A stretch of DNA of 64,000 nt, from contig CAVRXL010000010.1 in the NCBI GenBank assembly GCA_963725145.1, positions 1,302,001-1,366,000 on the forward strand, written 5' to 3'. A program made the position numbers and the translations under genes. How positions within the stretch are numbered: position 1 is the first letter of the stretch; each line of letters starts with the position of its first letter. Below, piece after piece: positions 49,145 through 58,110 of this stretch. The notes under the pieces are model-generated. The model was not told where the DNA came from. It worked only from the letters and a program-made list of their open reading frames with translations, and made no database searches. Source of the stretch: DATAEE01 sp963725145. Lineage in GTDB: Bacteria > Acidobacteriota > Vicinamibacteria > Vicinamibacterales > 2-12-FULL-66-21.

Positions 49145-50254
49145 TTACCTGGTGACGCGGCCGATCTGAACGTCGCTCGATCCAATCGGCAGCGTATAGA
49201 GGCTGCCGTCGTCCGCGATCGTCCACTCGCCGCGCCGCGCGTCGTTGACGCCCTGGGCGAAGAGCCGTCGGGGCAGGCCTCCGTCGGGTGCGGGAAGCAG
49301 GTGATAGTAGACGAGCAGCTTGACGCCGGCGTCGTTCGCGATCGTCGCGGCCTGCTCGGGCGTGATGTGGTAGTCCTCGATGTCGTGCATGATCGTCGCC
49401 TGGCGATCGCGTCCGGCGCTGCGCGCCCCCGCCTGCAGCGCGCGCGTCATCGACAGCGAGATCGCTTCCGAGACGAGAACATCCGCGCCCTTGGCCGCCC
49501 TGCCGAGCGGCGCGTGGTACTTCAGGTCCCCCGTGATGACGACCGAGCGTCCCTTGTAGTCGAAACGGTACGCGTACGCAGGCTCGATGGGTGTGTGATC
49601 GACTTCAATCGCCGTAATCCGCAATCCGCCATCGTCGAGCACGAGCCCTGTCCGGTCCCTGGCCGGCGAGGGCGCTCCGTCGAGCTCGACCGGGTGTGAC
49701 ACCATTCCCCACGTCGTTGAAGGCATCACTGTTTCGCCGTGGTGCGCCGTTCTATAGCCTTGATCCATCCGGTACGCGTCGTTGTATCCGTTCACGACGC
49801 GTTCGACGCCGGGGCCGCCGTAGACCGCGAGCGGCGCGGGCCGGCCCCCCGCCCAGGTCTGGAGCTGCAGCTCGCCGAGATCGCCGATGTGGTCGGAGTG
49901 AAAGTGGGTGAGCAGCACGCCGCCAATCGCGGAGAGCGGAATGCCCCAGAGCACGAGATTTTCCACCGACTCCGGACCGACATCCACCACATAGAATCTG
50001 CCGCCGGCGAACACCGCCACGCACGGCTTGGCACGCCCCGCACTCGGCAGAGGGGCCGACGATCCGCACACCGCCACGCGCAGCGCGTCGTCGGCCAGCG
50101 GTGCCGTGTTGACCTGCGCGGCCATCCGTCCCGCAGCGCGGTCGAAGATGCGTTGCGCGAAATACGGGTTGAAGACCGTCCAGGCGGCCAGGGCCACGGC
50201 GGCGACGAGCGCGGCAACGATCGTGACGAACATCCAACTGCTGGTGTAACGCAT
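49145..50254 (-). CDS. Membrane-anchored metallo-beta-lactamase-fold hydrolase
   Basis: The 369-residue protein has an N-terminal helix (FVTIVAALVAAVALAAWTVF) and an RNase Z/arylsulfatase-like MBL domain: VCGSSAPLP, FYVVDVGPESVENL, the metal motif LLTHFHSDHIGD (His117, His119, Asp121, His122), SVVITGDLKYH and a late His in YYHLLPAP. A long insertion loop carries VNGYNDAYRMDQGY. The length and motifs fit the AtsA-like group rather than true beta-lactamases. It ends 66 bases before the ArsR start and has its own promoter region upstream. Confidence 0.88.
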   Translation of the reverse strand: MRYTSSWMFVTIVAALVAAVALAAWTVFNPYFAQRIFDRAAGRMAAQVNTAPLADDALRVAVCGSSAPLPSAGRAKPCVAVFAGGRFYVVDVGPESVENLVLWGIPLSAIGGVLLTHFHSDHIGDLGELQLQTWAGGRPAPLAVYGGPGVERVVNGYNDAYRMDQGYRTAHHGETVMPSTTWGMVSHPVELDGAPSPARDRTGLVLDDGGLRITAIEVDHTPIEPAYAYRFDYKGRSVVITGDLKYHAPLGRAAKGADVLVSEAISLSMTRALQAGARSAGRDRQATIMHDIEDYHITPEQAATIANDAGVKLLVYYHLLPAPDGGLPRRLFAQGVNDARRGEWTIADDGSLYTLPIGSSDVQIGRVTR

Positions 50255-50274
50255 GTGACCTGCTCCAGGCCCGG

Positions 50275-50691
50275 CTAGGCGTCATCCGATCCGGCAAGCA
50301 CCGCCTTGATGTCCACGACGGGTGTGCCGTCGATCGCCTCGATCGGTCCGATCCGCAGCCTGGTGCCGGAGATCTCGCGCACGGTCACGCGGTGAAGCCC
50401 AAGCGGGTTCGGCCGGTCCTGCGATCGCGTGGCGAATACGCCCGCGAGCGGGTTCCGGGGATCGTCGCGCGGGTGCACCTCGAGCGTTTCTCGATTCGCG
50501 CGATGCAGCCACGTGATGACGATGGCGTCGTCGCCCGGGGCGATCCCGAGCAACGCTCTCGCGAACGGCGAGCTCACGTCGAGCCACGCGTCAGGCGCCC
50601 CCTCGGCGCCCTGCCGAGGCGCCTCATGGGGTGATCGAAGCGTCGATCGAATGTGCCCGATGGGCTGTAGGGAGTATTCCTCGCGGCTCAT
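50275..50691 (-). CDS. trmO: tRNA (adenine(37)-N6)-methyltransferase TrmO/TsaA
   Basis: The 138-residue protein has the TrmO beta-barrel fold: LQPIGHIRSTLRSPHEAPRQGAEG region, IVITWLHRANRETLEVHPR, and the signature GVFATRSQDRPNPLGLHRV followed by VVDIKAVLAG. It uses SAM to methylate the N6 of threonylcarbamoyladenosine-37 in tRNA. Length is that of the compact single-domain form. It is the first gene on the minus strand before the divergent ligase. Confidence 0.92.
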   Translation of the reverse strand: MSREEYSLQPIGHIRSTLRSPHEAPRQGAEGAPDAWLDVSSPFARALLGIAPGDDAIVITWLHRANRETLEVHPRDDPRNPLAGVFATRSQDRPNPLGLHRVTVREISGTRLRIGPIEAIDGTPVVDIKAVLAGSDDA

Positions 50692-50743
50692 TGTTGGACC
50701 CTGGTCATATCATGATTCCTGGCGCTTCAGATAAGCTTCAGGC

Positions 50744-51700
50744 GTGCCGACTCGGCCGGTTTCTCCGATGCTTGCGACGCCGGCGGACCGGCTTCCAGAG
50801 GGGGACGGCTGGTCCTACGAGGTGAAATGGGACGGCTACCGCGCGCTCGCGGAAAAGACCGGCGCGAACGTGCGCCTCATTTCCCGCAACCTGAAAAACG
50901 TCACGAGACAGTATCCGGGCGTCGCCGCCGCCATCGTGAAGATCAGGGCCGATTCGGCGGTCCTGGATGGCGAGATTGTCGCGCTCGATCGGAACGGGCA
51001 TCCGTCGTTCCAGGACCTCCATCACCGTGCGTCAGCGGGAACGCGGATCGTGTACTACGCGTTCGACGCGCTGCAGATCGACGGCCGCGACATCATGAGG
51101 CGGCCGCTCGAGGAGCGGCGCGAGGCGCTCCGGGAAGTCGTCACGGGCTCGAGCGTCCACCTCTCGGAGTCCTTGCCGGGCCTGCCCGGACAGATCGAAA
51201 AGGCGGTACGCCGGCTCGGGCTCGAGGGCGTCGTGGCGAAGCGGCGCGCCTCCGTCTACACGCCCGGCGTCCGTTCGCGCGCCTGGCTGAAAGTGCGATT
51301 CTCGAAGCGCCAGGAGTTCGTCGTCGGCGGCTACAAGCCGGGCGGCGGCAGCTTCGATTCAATCCTCGTCGGCTACTTCGAGCGAGGACGTCTGCTCTAC
51401 GCGGGCAAGGTACGAGCGGGGCTGACGCCGAAGCTCCGCGCGGACGTCTTCAAGCGCGCCCGGCCGCTCGAGACGACGCTGTGTCCGTTCGCGAACCTTC
51501 CGAACAGCACGGCGAAGGCCAGTCATTGGGGCGAAGGCATCACCGAGGTGGAAATGCAAGCGCTCCGCTGGCTCCAGCCGGAGCTCGTCGTCGATGTCTC
51601 GTTCGTTGAGTGGACGCGCGACGGAAATCTTCGACACGCGGCGTTCGTCGGGCTGCGCGACGACAAGGGGGCGAGAGCCGTTCGCCGGGAGACGTCATGA
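50744..51700 (+). CDS. ligD: ATP-dependent DNA ligase, LigD-type ligase domain
   Basis: The 318-residue protein starts at GTG 50744 and contains the adenylation domain (YEVKWDGYRALAE with Lys28 as AMP acceptor, AVLDGEIVALDRNG, VYYAFDALQIDGRD, LEGVVAKRRAS, WLKVRF) and an OB-fold (VVGGYKPGGGSFDSILVGY, ITEVEMQALRWLQPELVVDVSF). This is the ligase module of LigD without polymerase and nuclease domains, and no Ku gene is in the window. It probably works in end joining. The last codons overlap the next start by 4 bases (ATGA). Confidence 0.93.
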   Translation: MPTRPVSPMLATPADRLPEGDGWSYEVKWDGYRALAEKTGANVRLISRNLKNVTRQYPGVAAAIVKIRADSAVLDGEIVALDRNGHPSFQDLHHRASAGTRIVYYAFDALQIDGRDIMRRPLEERREALREVVTGSSVHLSESLPGLPGQIEKAVRRLGLEGVVAKRRASVYTPGVRSRAWLKVRFSKRQEFVVGGYKPGGGSFDSILVGYFERGRLLYAGKVRAGLTPKLRADVFKRARPLETTLCPFANLPNSTAKASHWGEGITEVEMQALRWLQPELVVDVSFVEWTRDGNLRHAAFVGLRDDKGARAVRRETS

Positions 51701-54135
51701 TTCTCGAAGGCTTCAAGCAGGACCACTTCCTCGCATGGCGCGGGCTCTGGCGGGCCAAGGCGTTCAGCGTCGCGGCGATTTTCACCCTGGCGCTCGGCAT
51801 CGCCGGCACGACCGTGATCTTCACGCTCATCCAGGGCGTGCTGCTGCGCCCGCTTCCGGTGCGCGATCAGGATCGGCTCATCGTCGCCTGGAAGGAGCTG
51901 CGATCATCCGGCTACGACCACTATCCATTCGGCGACGCGGAGATTGAGGCCGCCGGCGAGGCGAGTCGCCTGCTCGAGAGCGTCGCCGGCGTCACGTCGA
52001 ACGGCGCCTATCGCTGGGTGGTCGTTGAAAACGGCCGTTCGGATTACGTGATGGGCGCGCTGGTGACCGGCGGCTTCTTCGAGGTCATGGGCATCGAGCC
52101 GCTCCTCGGACGCGCGTTCACGCGTGCCGACGACAAAGAAGGCGCCGAAGACGTGCTCGTGATCAGCCACGGGCTGTGGCGGCGGCGGTACGGCGGCTCA
52201 CCCGAGGCGATCGGCCGGCGCGTGACGCTCAACGATCGGCCGTTCGCGATTGTCGGCGTGATGCCGCCAGACGTCGACTATCCGGCCGGCGTCGAACTAT
52301 GGAGGACGACCCGATCGGTCCCGACGACCGGCCCGTTCGGCGACGCCGCGCGGTTCGAGGTCGATCTGATTGCGCGGCTTCGCCCCGGCGTGACGATGCC
52401 GCAGGCGGCGAGCGAGCTCACCATGTTGACGCGGCAGTACGAAGCGACGGTACCTGCGACCCGGACGCGAGGATTGGCTCCTGTCGTTCATTCCCTGGAA
52501 GAGGTTGTCGTCGGCAGCGTACGGCCGGCGCTGATAGCGCTTCTGGCCGCCGTCGCGCTCGTGCTCCTCATCGCGAGCGCGAACGTCGCAAACCTCCTGT
52601 TGATGCGGGGCGAGGCGCGGCGCACCGAGCTTGCGGTGCGTCAGGCGCTGGGCGCTGGGCGTGGCAGGCTGGTGCGGCAGCTGATGCTCGAGAGCCTGGT
52701 GCTGACCTTCGCGGCCGCCGCCGCCGGCCTCGTGCTGACGTGGTGGAGCCTCGATGCGCTGATCGCGTTGATTCCAGACGGACTGCCGCGCGTCGAGTCC
52801 GTACGCGTCGATGCGACCGTCGTCCTGTTCACCGTCGTGGTCGCTCTCGTGACGTCGATCCTTGCGGGGGTTGCCCCGTCCTTGTGGACGGTTCGCGCCG
52901 ATCTCGTATCCCAGCTCCGGAATGACGGCCGCGGATCGGCCAGCCCAGCCTCCCGGAGGGGGCGCCGCGCGCTCGTCGTCGCGCAGGTCGCCCTGGCCGT
53001 CACGATCGTTGCCGCCGCCGGCGTGGTCACGCGCAGCCTCCTCCGCCTGCAGTCGGTCGACATCGGGCTCGCCGCCGACCGCCTCGTCTTCGTGGAGCTC
53101 TCGCTGCCGTACTCGAAATACGTGGATCAGAACCGGCAGGCGCGGTTCCTCGACGAGATCGTCGCGCGGCTCGAGGCGATCCCGGACATCGCGGCTGCAA
53201 CCCCTGTCAACGTCCGCCCGTTTTCAGGCAACGGCGGGTGGGATGTCCCGCGCTTCACAGCGGAAGGGCAGAGCGCTGAGCGCGCTGCGACGAACCCATC
53301 GTTGAATCTCGAGTCGGTCCATCACAACTATTTCAGGACCCTCGAGGTGCCGATCGTGCGCGGGCGCGCGTTCACGGCGGCCGATCGTGCGGGGGCGCTC
53401 GACGTCGCGATTGTCAGCGAGGACGTCGCCGACCGCACGTGGCCCGGAGAGAATCCGATCGGGAAGCGGATGAAGATGGGCGGCCTCGATTCGCGCTATC
53501 GGTGGCTGACGATCGTCGGCGTGGCGAGGCTCACGCGATATCGAGAGCTGGCCACGCCGCGAGCGACACTCTATCTGCCAGCCCCGCAGTTCCTCGTGAC
53601 GGCGCAGCTCCTCGTGCTGCGAACCGCCGCGTCTCTCGATCTGGCGGCATCGCTCGCACGCGACAGCGTGAAGGCCGTGGATCCCACCGTCCAGGTGATG
53701 CGCATAGCGCCGTTCGAGCAGATGCTCGACGGCCCTCTCGCGCGTCCGAGGTTCAACGCTTTTCTCTTGACCATCTTTGGCGTCACCGCGCTGCTGCTGT
53801 CGGCCATTGGCCTGGCCGGCGTCATGGCGACCTACGTCCGCCAGCGTGATCGCGAGATTGCGCTTCGCGTTGCGCTCGGCGCCACGCCCGCGACGGTCCG
53901 CCGCCTCGTCCTCGGGGAGGCCTTCTGGCTTGCCGGCCTCGGAGCGGCCCTCGGCCTCGGCGGCGCCGCCGCGGCGACGCGCCTCGTGCGCGGGATGCTG
54001 TTCGAGGTCGACGCGCTCGATCCGCTGACGCTCGTCGGTGCGGCGCTGCTGCTGATCGCTGCCGCGGCAGTGGCGGCGTACGGCCCTGCGCGCCGGGCCA
54101 CCCGCACCGACGCCGCGCTCATGCTTCGGAATTGA
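51697..54135 (+). CDS. ADOP-family duplicated ABC permease (short N-terminus)
   Basis: ATG 51697 overlaps the ligase stop, with GGGAGA just upstream; the longer frame lies in the ligase gene. The 812-residue protein has two MacB/FtsX units: residues 20-45 first helix (FSVAAIFTLALGIAGTTVIF), periplasmic domain, FtsX block IASANVANLLLMRGEARRTELAVRQ, then the second unit with VMATYVRQRDREIALRVALGA. It lacks the roughly 75-residue charged N-terminal segment of the ADOP protein at 1937-4558 and no PadR is linked. The coupling to a DNA ligase has no obvious functional meaning. Confidence 0.93.
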   Translation: MILEGFKQDHFLAWRGLWRAKAFSVAAIFTLALGIAGTTVIFTLIQGVLLRPLPVRDQDRLIVAWKELRSSGYDHYPFGDAEIEAAGEASRLLESVAGVTSNGAYRWVVVENGRSDYVMGALVTGGFFEVMGIEPLLGRAFTRADDKEGAEDVLVISHGLWRRRYGGSPEAIGRRVTLNDRPFAIVGVMPPDVDYPAGVELWRTTRSVPTTGPFGDAARFEVDLIARLRPGVTMPQAASELTMLTRQYEATVPATRTRGLAPVVHSLEEVVVGSVRPALIALLAAVALVLLIASANVANLLLMRGEARRTELAVRQALGAGRGRLVRQLMLESLVLTFAAAAAGLVLTWWSLDALIALIPDGLPRVESVRVDATVVLFTVVVALVTSILAGVAPSLWTVRADLVSQLRNDGRGSASPASRRGRRALVVAQVALAVTIVAAAGVVTRSLLRLQSVDIGLAADRLVFVELSLPYSKYVDQNRQARFLDEIVARLEAIPDIAAATPVNVRPFSGNGGWDVPRFTAEGQSAERAATNPSLNLESVHHNYFRTLEVPIVRGRAFTAADRAGALDVAIVSEDVADRTWPGENPIGKRMKMGGLDSRYRWLTIVGVARLTRYRELATPRATLYLPAPQFLVTAQLLVLRTAASLDLAASLARDSVKAVDPTVQVMRIAPFEQMLDGPLARPRFNAFLLTIFGVTALLLSAIGLAGVMATYVRQRDREIALRVALGATPATVRRLVLGEAFWLAGLGAALGLGGAAAATRLVRGMLFEVDALDPLTLVGAALLLIAAAAVAAYGPARRATRTDAALMLRN

Positions 54136-54149
54136 GCGTCGCCGACGTG

Positions 54150-56462
54150 ATGTCAGTCATAAAGAAACATGCTTTCGCAATAATGTTTGCTGCTGGCCTC
54201 AGCCAGGCGGTCGCACAGTCCCAAGCTCCGCTGCCCCAGACGGAATCGAGTCTTTCCAGAAACCCTGCCCTGGTACGCGACTGGGCAACTCGCCTGCTGG
54301 CCAACGACCCGAAGGTCCGCGCAACCGCCGAAGCCGCTCTGGTCCAAGGGGCACAGCGTTCGCTACCTTTGCTGAGACGATTTCTCAACCCTGAGCATGC
54401 AGACCTGCATGTGGTGACTCTTGAAATCATCCGGCGGATCGGTCCTCCTGCCATTCCGCTGCTGGTGGACCTGCTGCGGCATGAGTCGGACTCCATCCGG
54501 CGCAGCGCCGTCGATGCCTTGATTGACCTGGCGCCCCATACAGAATGGATTCAACCGGCGTTGAGGCGGGCGCTGAGAGACGAGGATTCGACGGTCGCGG
54601 GCGATGCCGCGCGCGCCCTGGGCGCTCTGGGCAAGAGGGCCAGCCCTTCGGTCGGCGCTCTCGTCAATACTCTTTCACACGAGGATCCATACGTCCGCAT
54701 CTACGCGGCGGAGGCCTTGGCGTCCATCGGTCCTAACGCGGCCAGCGCGACAAACGCCTTGGCAGAAGCCCTGGGCGATCCCACTCCCGGCGTTCGATGG
54801 GCGGCGTGTGAGGCCCTCGCAAGCATTGGACCGGCTGCGCAGTCTGCCGTGCCGCAGTTAATCGAAGCTCTGGAGGATGAATTCCTCTATGTGCGTATCT
54901 TCGCGGCCGGAGCTCTGGGAAGCATCGGACCGAAGGCACAGTCGGCCCGAGAGGCGCTGAGGGCGGCAGCAAACGATCCCGCATTGCGTGACGAAGCAGA
55001 GTGGGCGTTGAGTCGAATCGCTGGAAGCCATCTCAAAAACGGCGCGAACGAGCGGCAGCGAGAGAGCCTGGCGAGCGGAGCGGGGCGTGGGGCCCCCGCG
55101 AGCGAGCCAGTCGGGGAGTCCGAGGGGCGAAGCCCCTCGGTTAAAACCGTCCAAACGGGCAATCCTCCGGTTGACTGGGATACGACTACCGGTCGGAACA
55201 TCGTCTGGAGTGTCAGGTTGGGAAACGAAACGTTTGGACGTCCCGTCGTTGTGGGCGATGCGGTCTATGTGGGCACCGACAACGCTAGGCAGATGAACCC
55301 CGCCATCCAGGAAGACGCCGGCGTGCTCATGGCATTTCACGCGAAGGATGGCAAATTCCTTTGGCAGGACGTGGCCCCGCGAGTAGAGCGAGGCCTGCGA
55401 GAGTTTCTGTTGCCTTCGACGACCAGTACGCCGTACGTGGAAGGGAACCGGTTGTACTACGTCACCGCCGAGTGCCAACTCCGTTGCCTCGACACGCAGG
55501 GTTTCCGTGATGGCGAGAACAATGGTCCGTATCGGGATGAGGTCTTGCAGGACAACGCTGGGGCCGACATCGTCTGGGAGTTGGACATGTGTGGCCGCCT
55601 GGGTGTCTTTCCGCATGAAGCCACCAATAGCGAAGTGTTGCCCGTGGGTGATCTGCTGATGGTCTCTACCTCCAACGGGCAGAATGAAGGCCACACGCGC
55701 GTCCCATCGGCGCGCGCCCCAAGTCTCGTCGCGGTGGACAAGCGTTCGGGCGAAGTGGTCTGGCGCGCCATCGGCCCGGGCGAGCAGGTGCTGCACGGCC
55801 AGTGGTCCAGCCCTGTGGCGGCCAATGTCAATGGGCGCATACAGGTGCTCTTCGGTGGAGGAGATGGTTGGCTGCGCTCCTACGACGCGGCGTCGGGTCA
55901 CGAAGTCTGGCGATTTGACGGCAATCCGAAAGACGCCCGCTGGCTTCCGCGACCCGGAGTCCTTTCGCGCAGCTCTATCATTGCTTCACCGGTCTTCGCC
56001 GACGGCCGCGTCTTCGTTGCGATGGGACAGAGTCCTGGGCACGGCGACGGGCCCTCATTGATTCACGCGATCAGTCCCAACGGCCAGGGAGACGTCACCG
56101 GGAGCAGGCTCCTCTGGACTTCTCGCGAGGTCGGTCGCGTGGTGGGAACGCCCATTGCGAAAGACGGTCTACTGTACGTTGGGGACCTGGGAGGAACGAT
56201 TCATTGTCTGGACGCGGCGACCGGCGCCTCCGTCTGGAAGCACGAGACGGACGAGGCCATTTGGGGAAGCCTCCTGCTGGCCGGCGATCGGCTTTACGTT
56301 GGGAACGTCGAAGGCAGCATGACCGTTCTTCGTACCGGACGGCGAAAGCAATTGCTGGGGCAGATCGAGATGGATGCGCCGCTCTATTCGCCTCCGGCGC
56401 TCGTCGGCGATGCGCTTTATCTGGCCACTGCGAAACGGTTGTACCTCATCGCGGCAAAGTGA
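54150..56462 (+). CDS. Exported HEAT-repeat/PQQ-type beta-propeller protein
   Basis: The start could be TTG 54132, GTG 54147 or ATG 54150; the last gives a clean signal peptide (MSVIKKHAFAIMFAAGLSQAVAQ) and 770 residues. Residues 35-295 are HEAT/PBS-lyase-like repeats (VNTLSHEDPYVRIYAAEALASIGP, LIEALEDEFLYVRIFAAGALGSIGP). A low-complexity linker at about 300-332 is encoded by a palindromic element. Residues 335-770 are PQQ-type propeller blades (GNETFGRPVVVGDAVYVGTDN, LYVGDLGGTIHCLDAATGASVW, LLLAGDRLYVGNVEGSMTVL). Base use seems a little less GC-rich by eye than the neighbours. Function unknown; scaffold or binding role likely. Confidence 0.88.
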   Translation: MSVIKKHAFAIMFAAGLSQAVAQSQAPLPQTESSLSRNPALVRDWATRLLANDPKVRATAEAALVQGAQRSLPLLRRFLNPEHADLHVVTLEIIRRIGPPAIPLLVDLLRHESDSIRRSAVDALIDLAPHTEWIQPALRRALRDEDSTVAGDAARALGALGKRASPSVGALVNTLSHEDPYVRIYAAEALASIGPNAASATNALAEALGDPTPGVRWAACEALASIGPAAQSAVPQLIEALEDEFLYVRIFAAGALGSIGPKAQSAREALRAAANDPALRDEAEWALSRIAGSHLKNGANERQRESLASGAGRGAPASEPVGESEGRSPSVKTVQTGNPPVDWDTTTGRNIVWSVRLGNETFGRPVVVGDAVYVGTDNARQMNPAIQEDAGVLMAFHAKDGKFLWQDVAPRVERGLREFLLPSTTSTPYVEGNRLYYVTAECQLRCLDTQGFRDGENNGPYRDEVLQDNAGADIVWELDMCGRLGVFPHEATNSEVLPVGDLLMVSTSNGQNEGHTRVPSARAPSLVAVDKRSGEVVWRAIGPGEQVLHGQWSSPVAANVNGRIQVLFGGGDGWLRSYDAASGHEVWRFDGNPKDARWLPRPGVLSRSSIIASPVFADGRVFVAMGQSPGHGDGPSLIHAISPNGQGDVTGSRLLWTSREVGRVVGTPIAKDGLLYVGDLGGTIHCLDAATGASVWKHETDEAIWGSLLLAGDRLYVGNVEGSMTVLRTGRRKQLLGQIEMDAPLYSPPALVGDALYLATAKRLYLIAAK
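55120..55140. repeat. Palindromic element inside a coding region
   Basis: CCGAGGGGC-GAA-GCCCCTCGG is a perfect 9-base stem with a 3-base loop. It ends a G/C-rich stretch from about 55060 that encodes the low-complexity linker between the HEAT and PQQ domains. The shape is that of REP-like or palindromic elements that insert into genes without breaking the frame. Confidence 0.8.
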
Positions 56463-58028
56463 TCAGGACGCGGCCCGGCGTCGCCGGGAGACGGGCGCTG
56501 TCGCCTTCGGGGCCGCTTCGGCCAACGGAGATGGCGCGGGGCCCGCGAGGACGTCGCCGTTCGGTTTGAACCGGGAGCCGTGACACGGGCAATCCCAGGT
56601 CTTCCCCGCGTCGTTCCATGCGACCAGGCATCCCATGTGCGTGCAGACGGGGGAGCGAAGCGTCACGACGCCCTGCTCGTCCCGATAGGCTGCGACCTGT
56701 TCGCCGTTCAGGTCGACGAGCCTGCCCTCGCTCCGCGGCACCGCTCGCAGTGACTTCTCCGAGGCCGCGAACCGATCCCGGACCATGTAGTACAGATAGT
56801 CCTTGTTTTCCTTCACGTAGTCCCAGGTGCCGCCGCGCAGCTTCTTCCGGTGCACGTCGAACAGCTCGCGCCATGGGTTCGAGCGCCCGAGCGCCGCGTC
56901 GCGCGCCATCATCGCGGCGAGGGTTCCGAAGGTCATGCCGTTCCCCGAGAAGCCGGTGGCCGCGAACTGACGCGGCGAGGTCTCGCCGATGTACGGGAGG
57001 CCATCGTTGGTCTCGATGACCTGCCCGGACCAGCGGTGCGTCACCTCGACATCCGGGACGATGCTCTTCAAGGTTTCCTCGAGCGCCTGAAAGCAGGCAG
57101 CCGTATCCTCAGCCTGTCCGGTCTTGTGATCTTCGCCACCGAGGATGACGTAGTCGAAGCCCCGATGCCGATCGACGCGCAGGTAGTGATACGGATCCGC
57201 CGTGTCCCAGAAGGCGGCTTCTGGAAGGGTCCCGGGCGGCACCTTGCCGCCGATCGCATAGCTCGTGTACAGAGCGAGCTTTGTCTGAAGCAGCGAGGCG
57301 CTCACAGGGTTCGTCTTGCCCATGAGCGGCGTATGGGTGGCGACGACGACGTAGTCGCACCGGATCGTGTGCGAGCCAGATTTCACTCGCAGAGGCGCGT
57401 CCTCGATGTCGTCAGCCGGCGTCTGTTCGAAGACGTGGCTGCCGTCTCCTGGAAGCGCGTCGAGAAGTCCCGACAAGTACTGTCTCGGGTGAAAGAGCGC
57501 CTGTGCATCGAATCTGATGCCCGCGCGATTCACGAACGGCACGCTCGCGACGTACGTTGCGTCGAACCCGAGCTCCCTGGCGAGCTCCGCCTCTTCGCGA
57601 AGCGCCGTGCGCTCACGCTCTTCGCTCTCACCGTTCAACGGTTCGTGAAGATAACCGGGTGTAGAGCGGAAGTCGCAATCGATCTTCCCGGCGTCGACGT
57701 TGGTCTCAATCTGTTGAATCGCGATGCGGCCGGCATCCCAGACGGCGCGGGCCTGATCGCGGCCGAACACGTTCACGAGCTCGGACAGCCGGAGGTCGGT
57801 GACGTACGTGACGTGAGCGGTCGTATGCCCCGTATCGACCATGGCCGCGCGTTCGCGCTCGATGAGGGCGACCCGTAGCCCGGCGGACTTGATGAGGTAG
57901 GCGGCCGTGATTCCGGTGATGCCGGCGCCGATGACGACCACATCGACCCTCAGGTCCTCCGCCAGCGCAGGAAACCGGGGCAGAGAAGCGGATGTGACCC
58001 AGTAGGGCTTCGTCGAAACCTCTGGCAT
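56463..58028 (-). CDS. FAD-dependent oxidoreductase with C-terminal Rieske domain
   Basis: The ATG start follows GGGAGAG. Residues 28-400 are a DAO-type flavoprotein: VDVVVIGAGITGITAAYLI, ALIERERAAMVDTGHTTAHVTY, the substrate-side VTHRWSGQVIETNDGLPYIGE and the second FAD contact ATGFSGNGMTFGTLAAMM. Residues 430-505 are a Rieske [2Fe-2S] domain with CTHMGCLVAWN and CPCHGSRF ligands. In this family the Rieske cluster passes electrons to the flavin; substrates of related enzymes include amines or sarcosine-like compounds, but none can be assigned. The C-terminal 25 residues are Ala/Pro-rich and basic. Complete at 521 residues. Confidence 0.93.
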   Translation of the reverse strand: MPEVSTKPYWVTSASLPRFPALAEDLRVDVVVIGAGITGITAAYLIKSAGLRVALIERERAAMVDTGHTTAHVTYVTDLRLSELVNVFGRDQARAVWDAGRIAIQQIETNVDAGKIDCDFRSTPGYLHEPLNGESEERERTALREEAELARELGFDATYVASVPFVNRAGIRFDAQALFHPRQYLSGLLDALPGDGSHVFEQTPADDIEDAPLRVKSGSHTIRCDYVVVATHTPLMGKTNPVSASLLQTKLALYTSYAIGGKVPPGTLPEAAFWDTADPYHYLRVDRHRGFDYVILGGEDHKTGQAEDTAACFQALEETLKSIVPDVEVTHRWSGQVIETNDGLPYIGETSPRQFAATGFSGNGMTFGTLAAMMARDAALGRSNPWRELFDVHRKKLRGGTWDYVKENKDYLYYMVRDRFAASEKSLRAVPRSEGRLVDLNGEQVAAYRDEQGVVTLRSPVCTHMGCLVAWNDAGKTWDCPCHGSRFKPNGDVLAGPAPSPLAEAAPKATAPVSRRRRAAS

Positions 58029-58110
58029 GGCTCTCCCTCTCCCTCACCCGAGAGCAAGACGCTGGCCACACTTCTCCCACGCGACGTTGATGAGGTCGGA
58101 TGCTGCCCCG

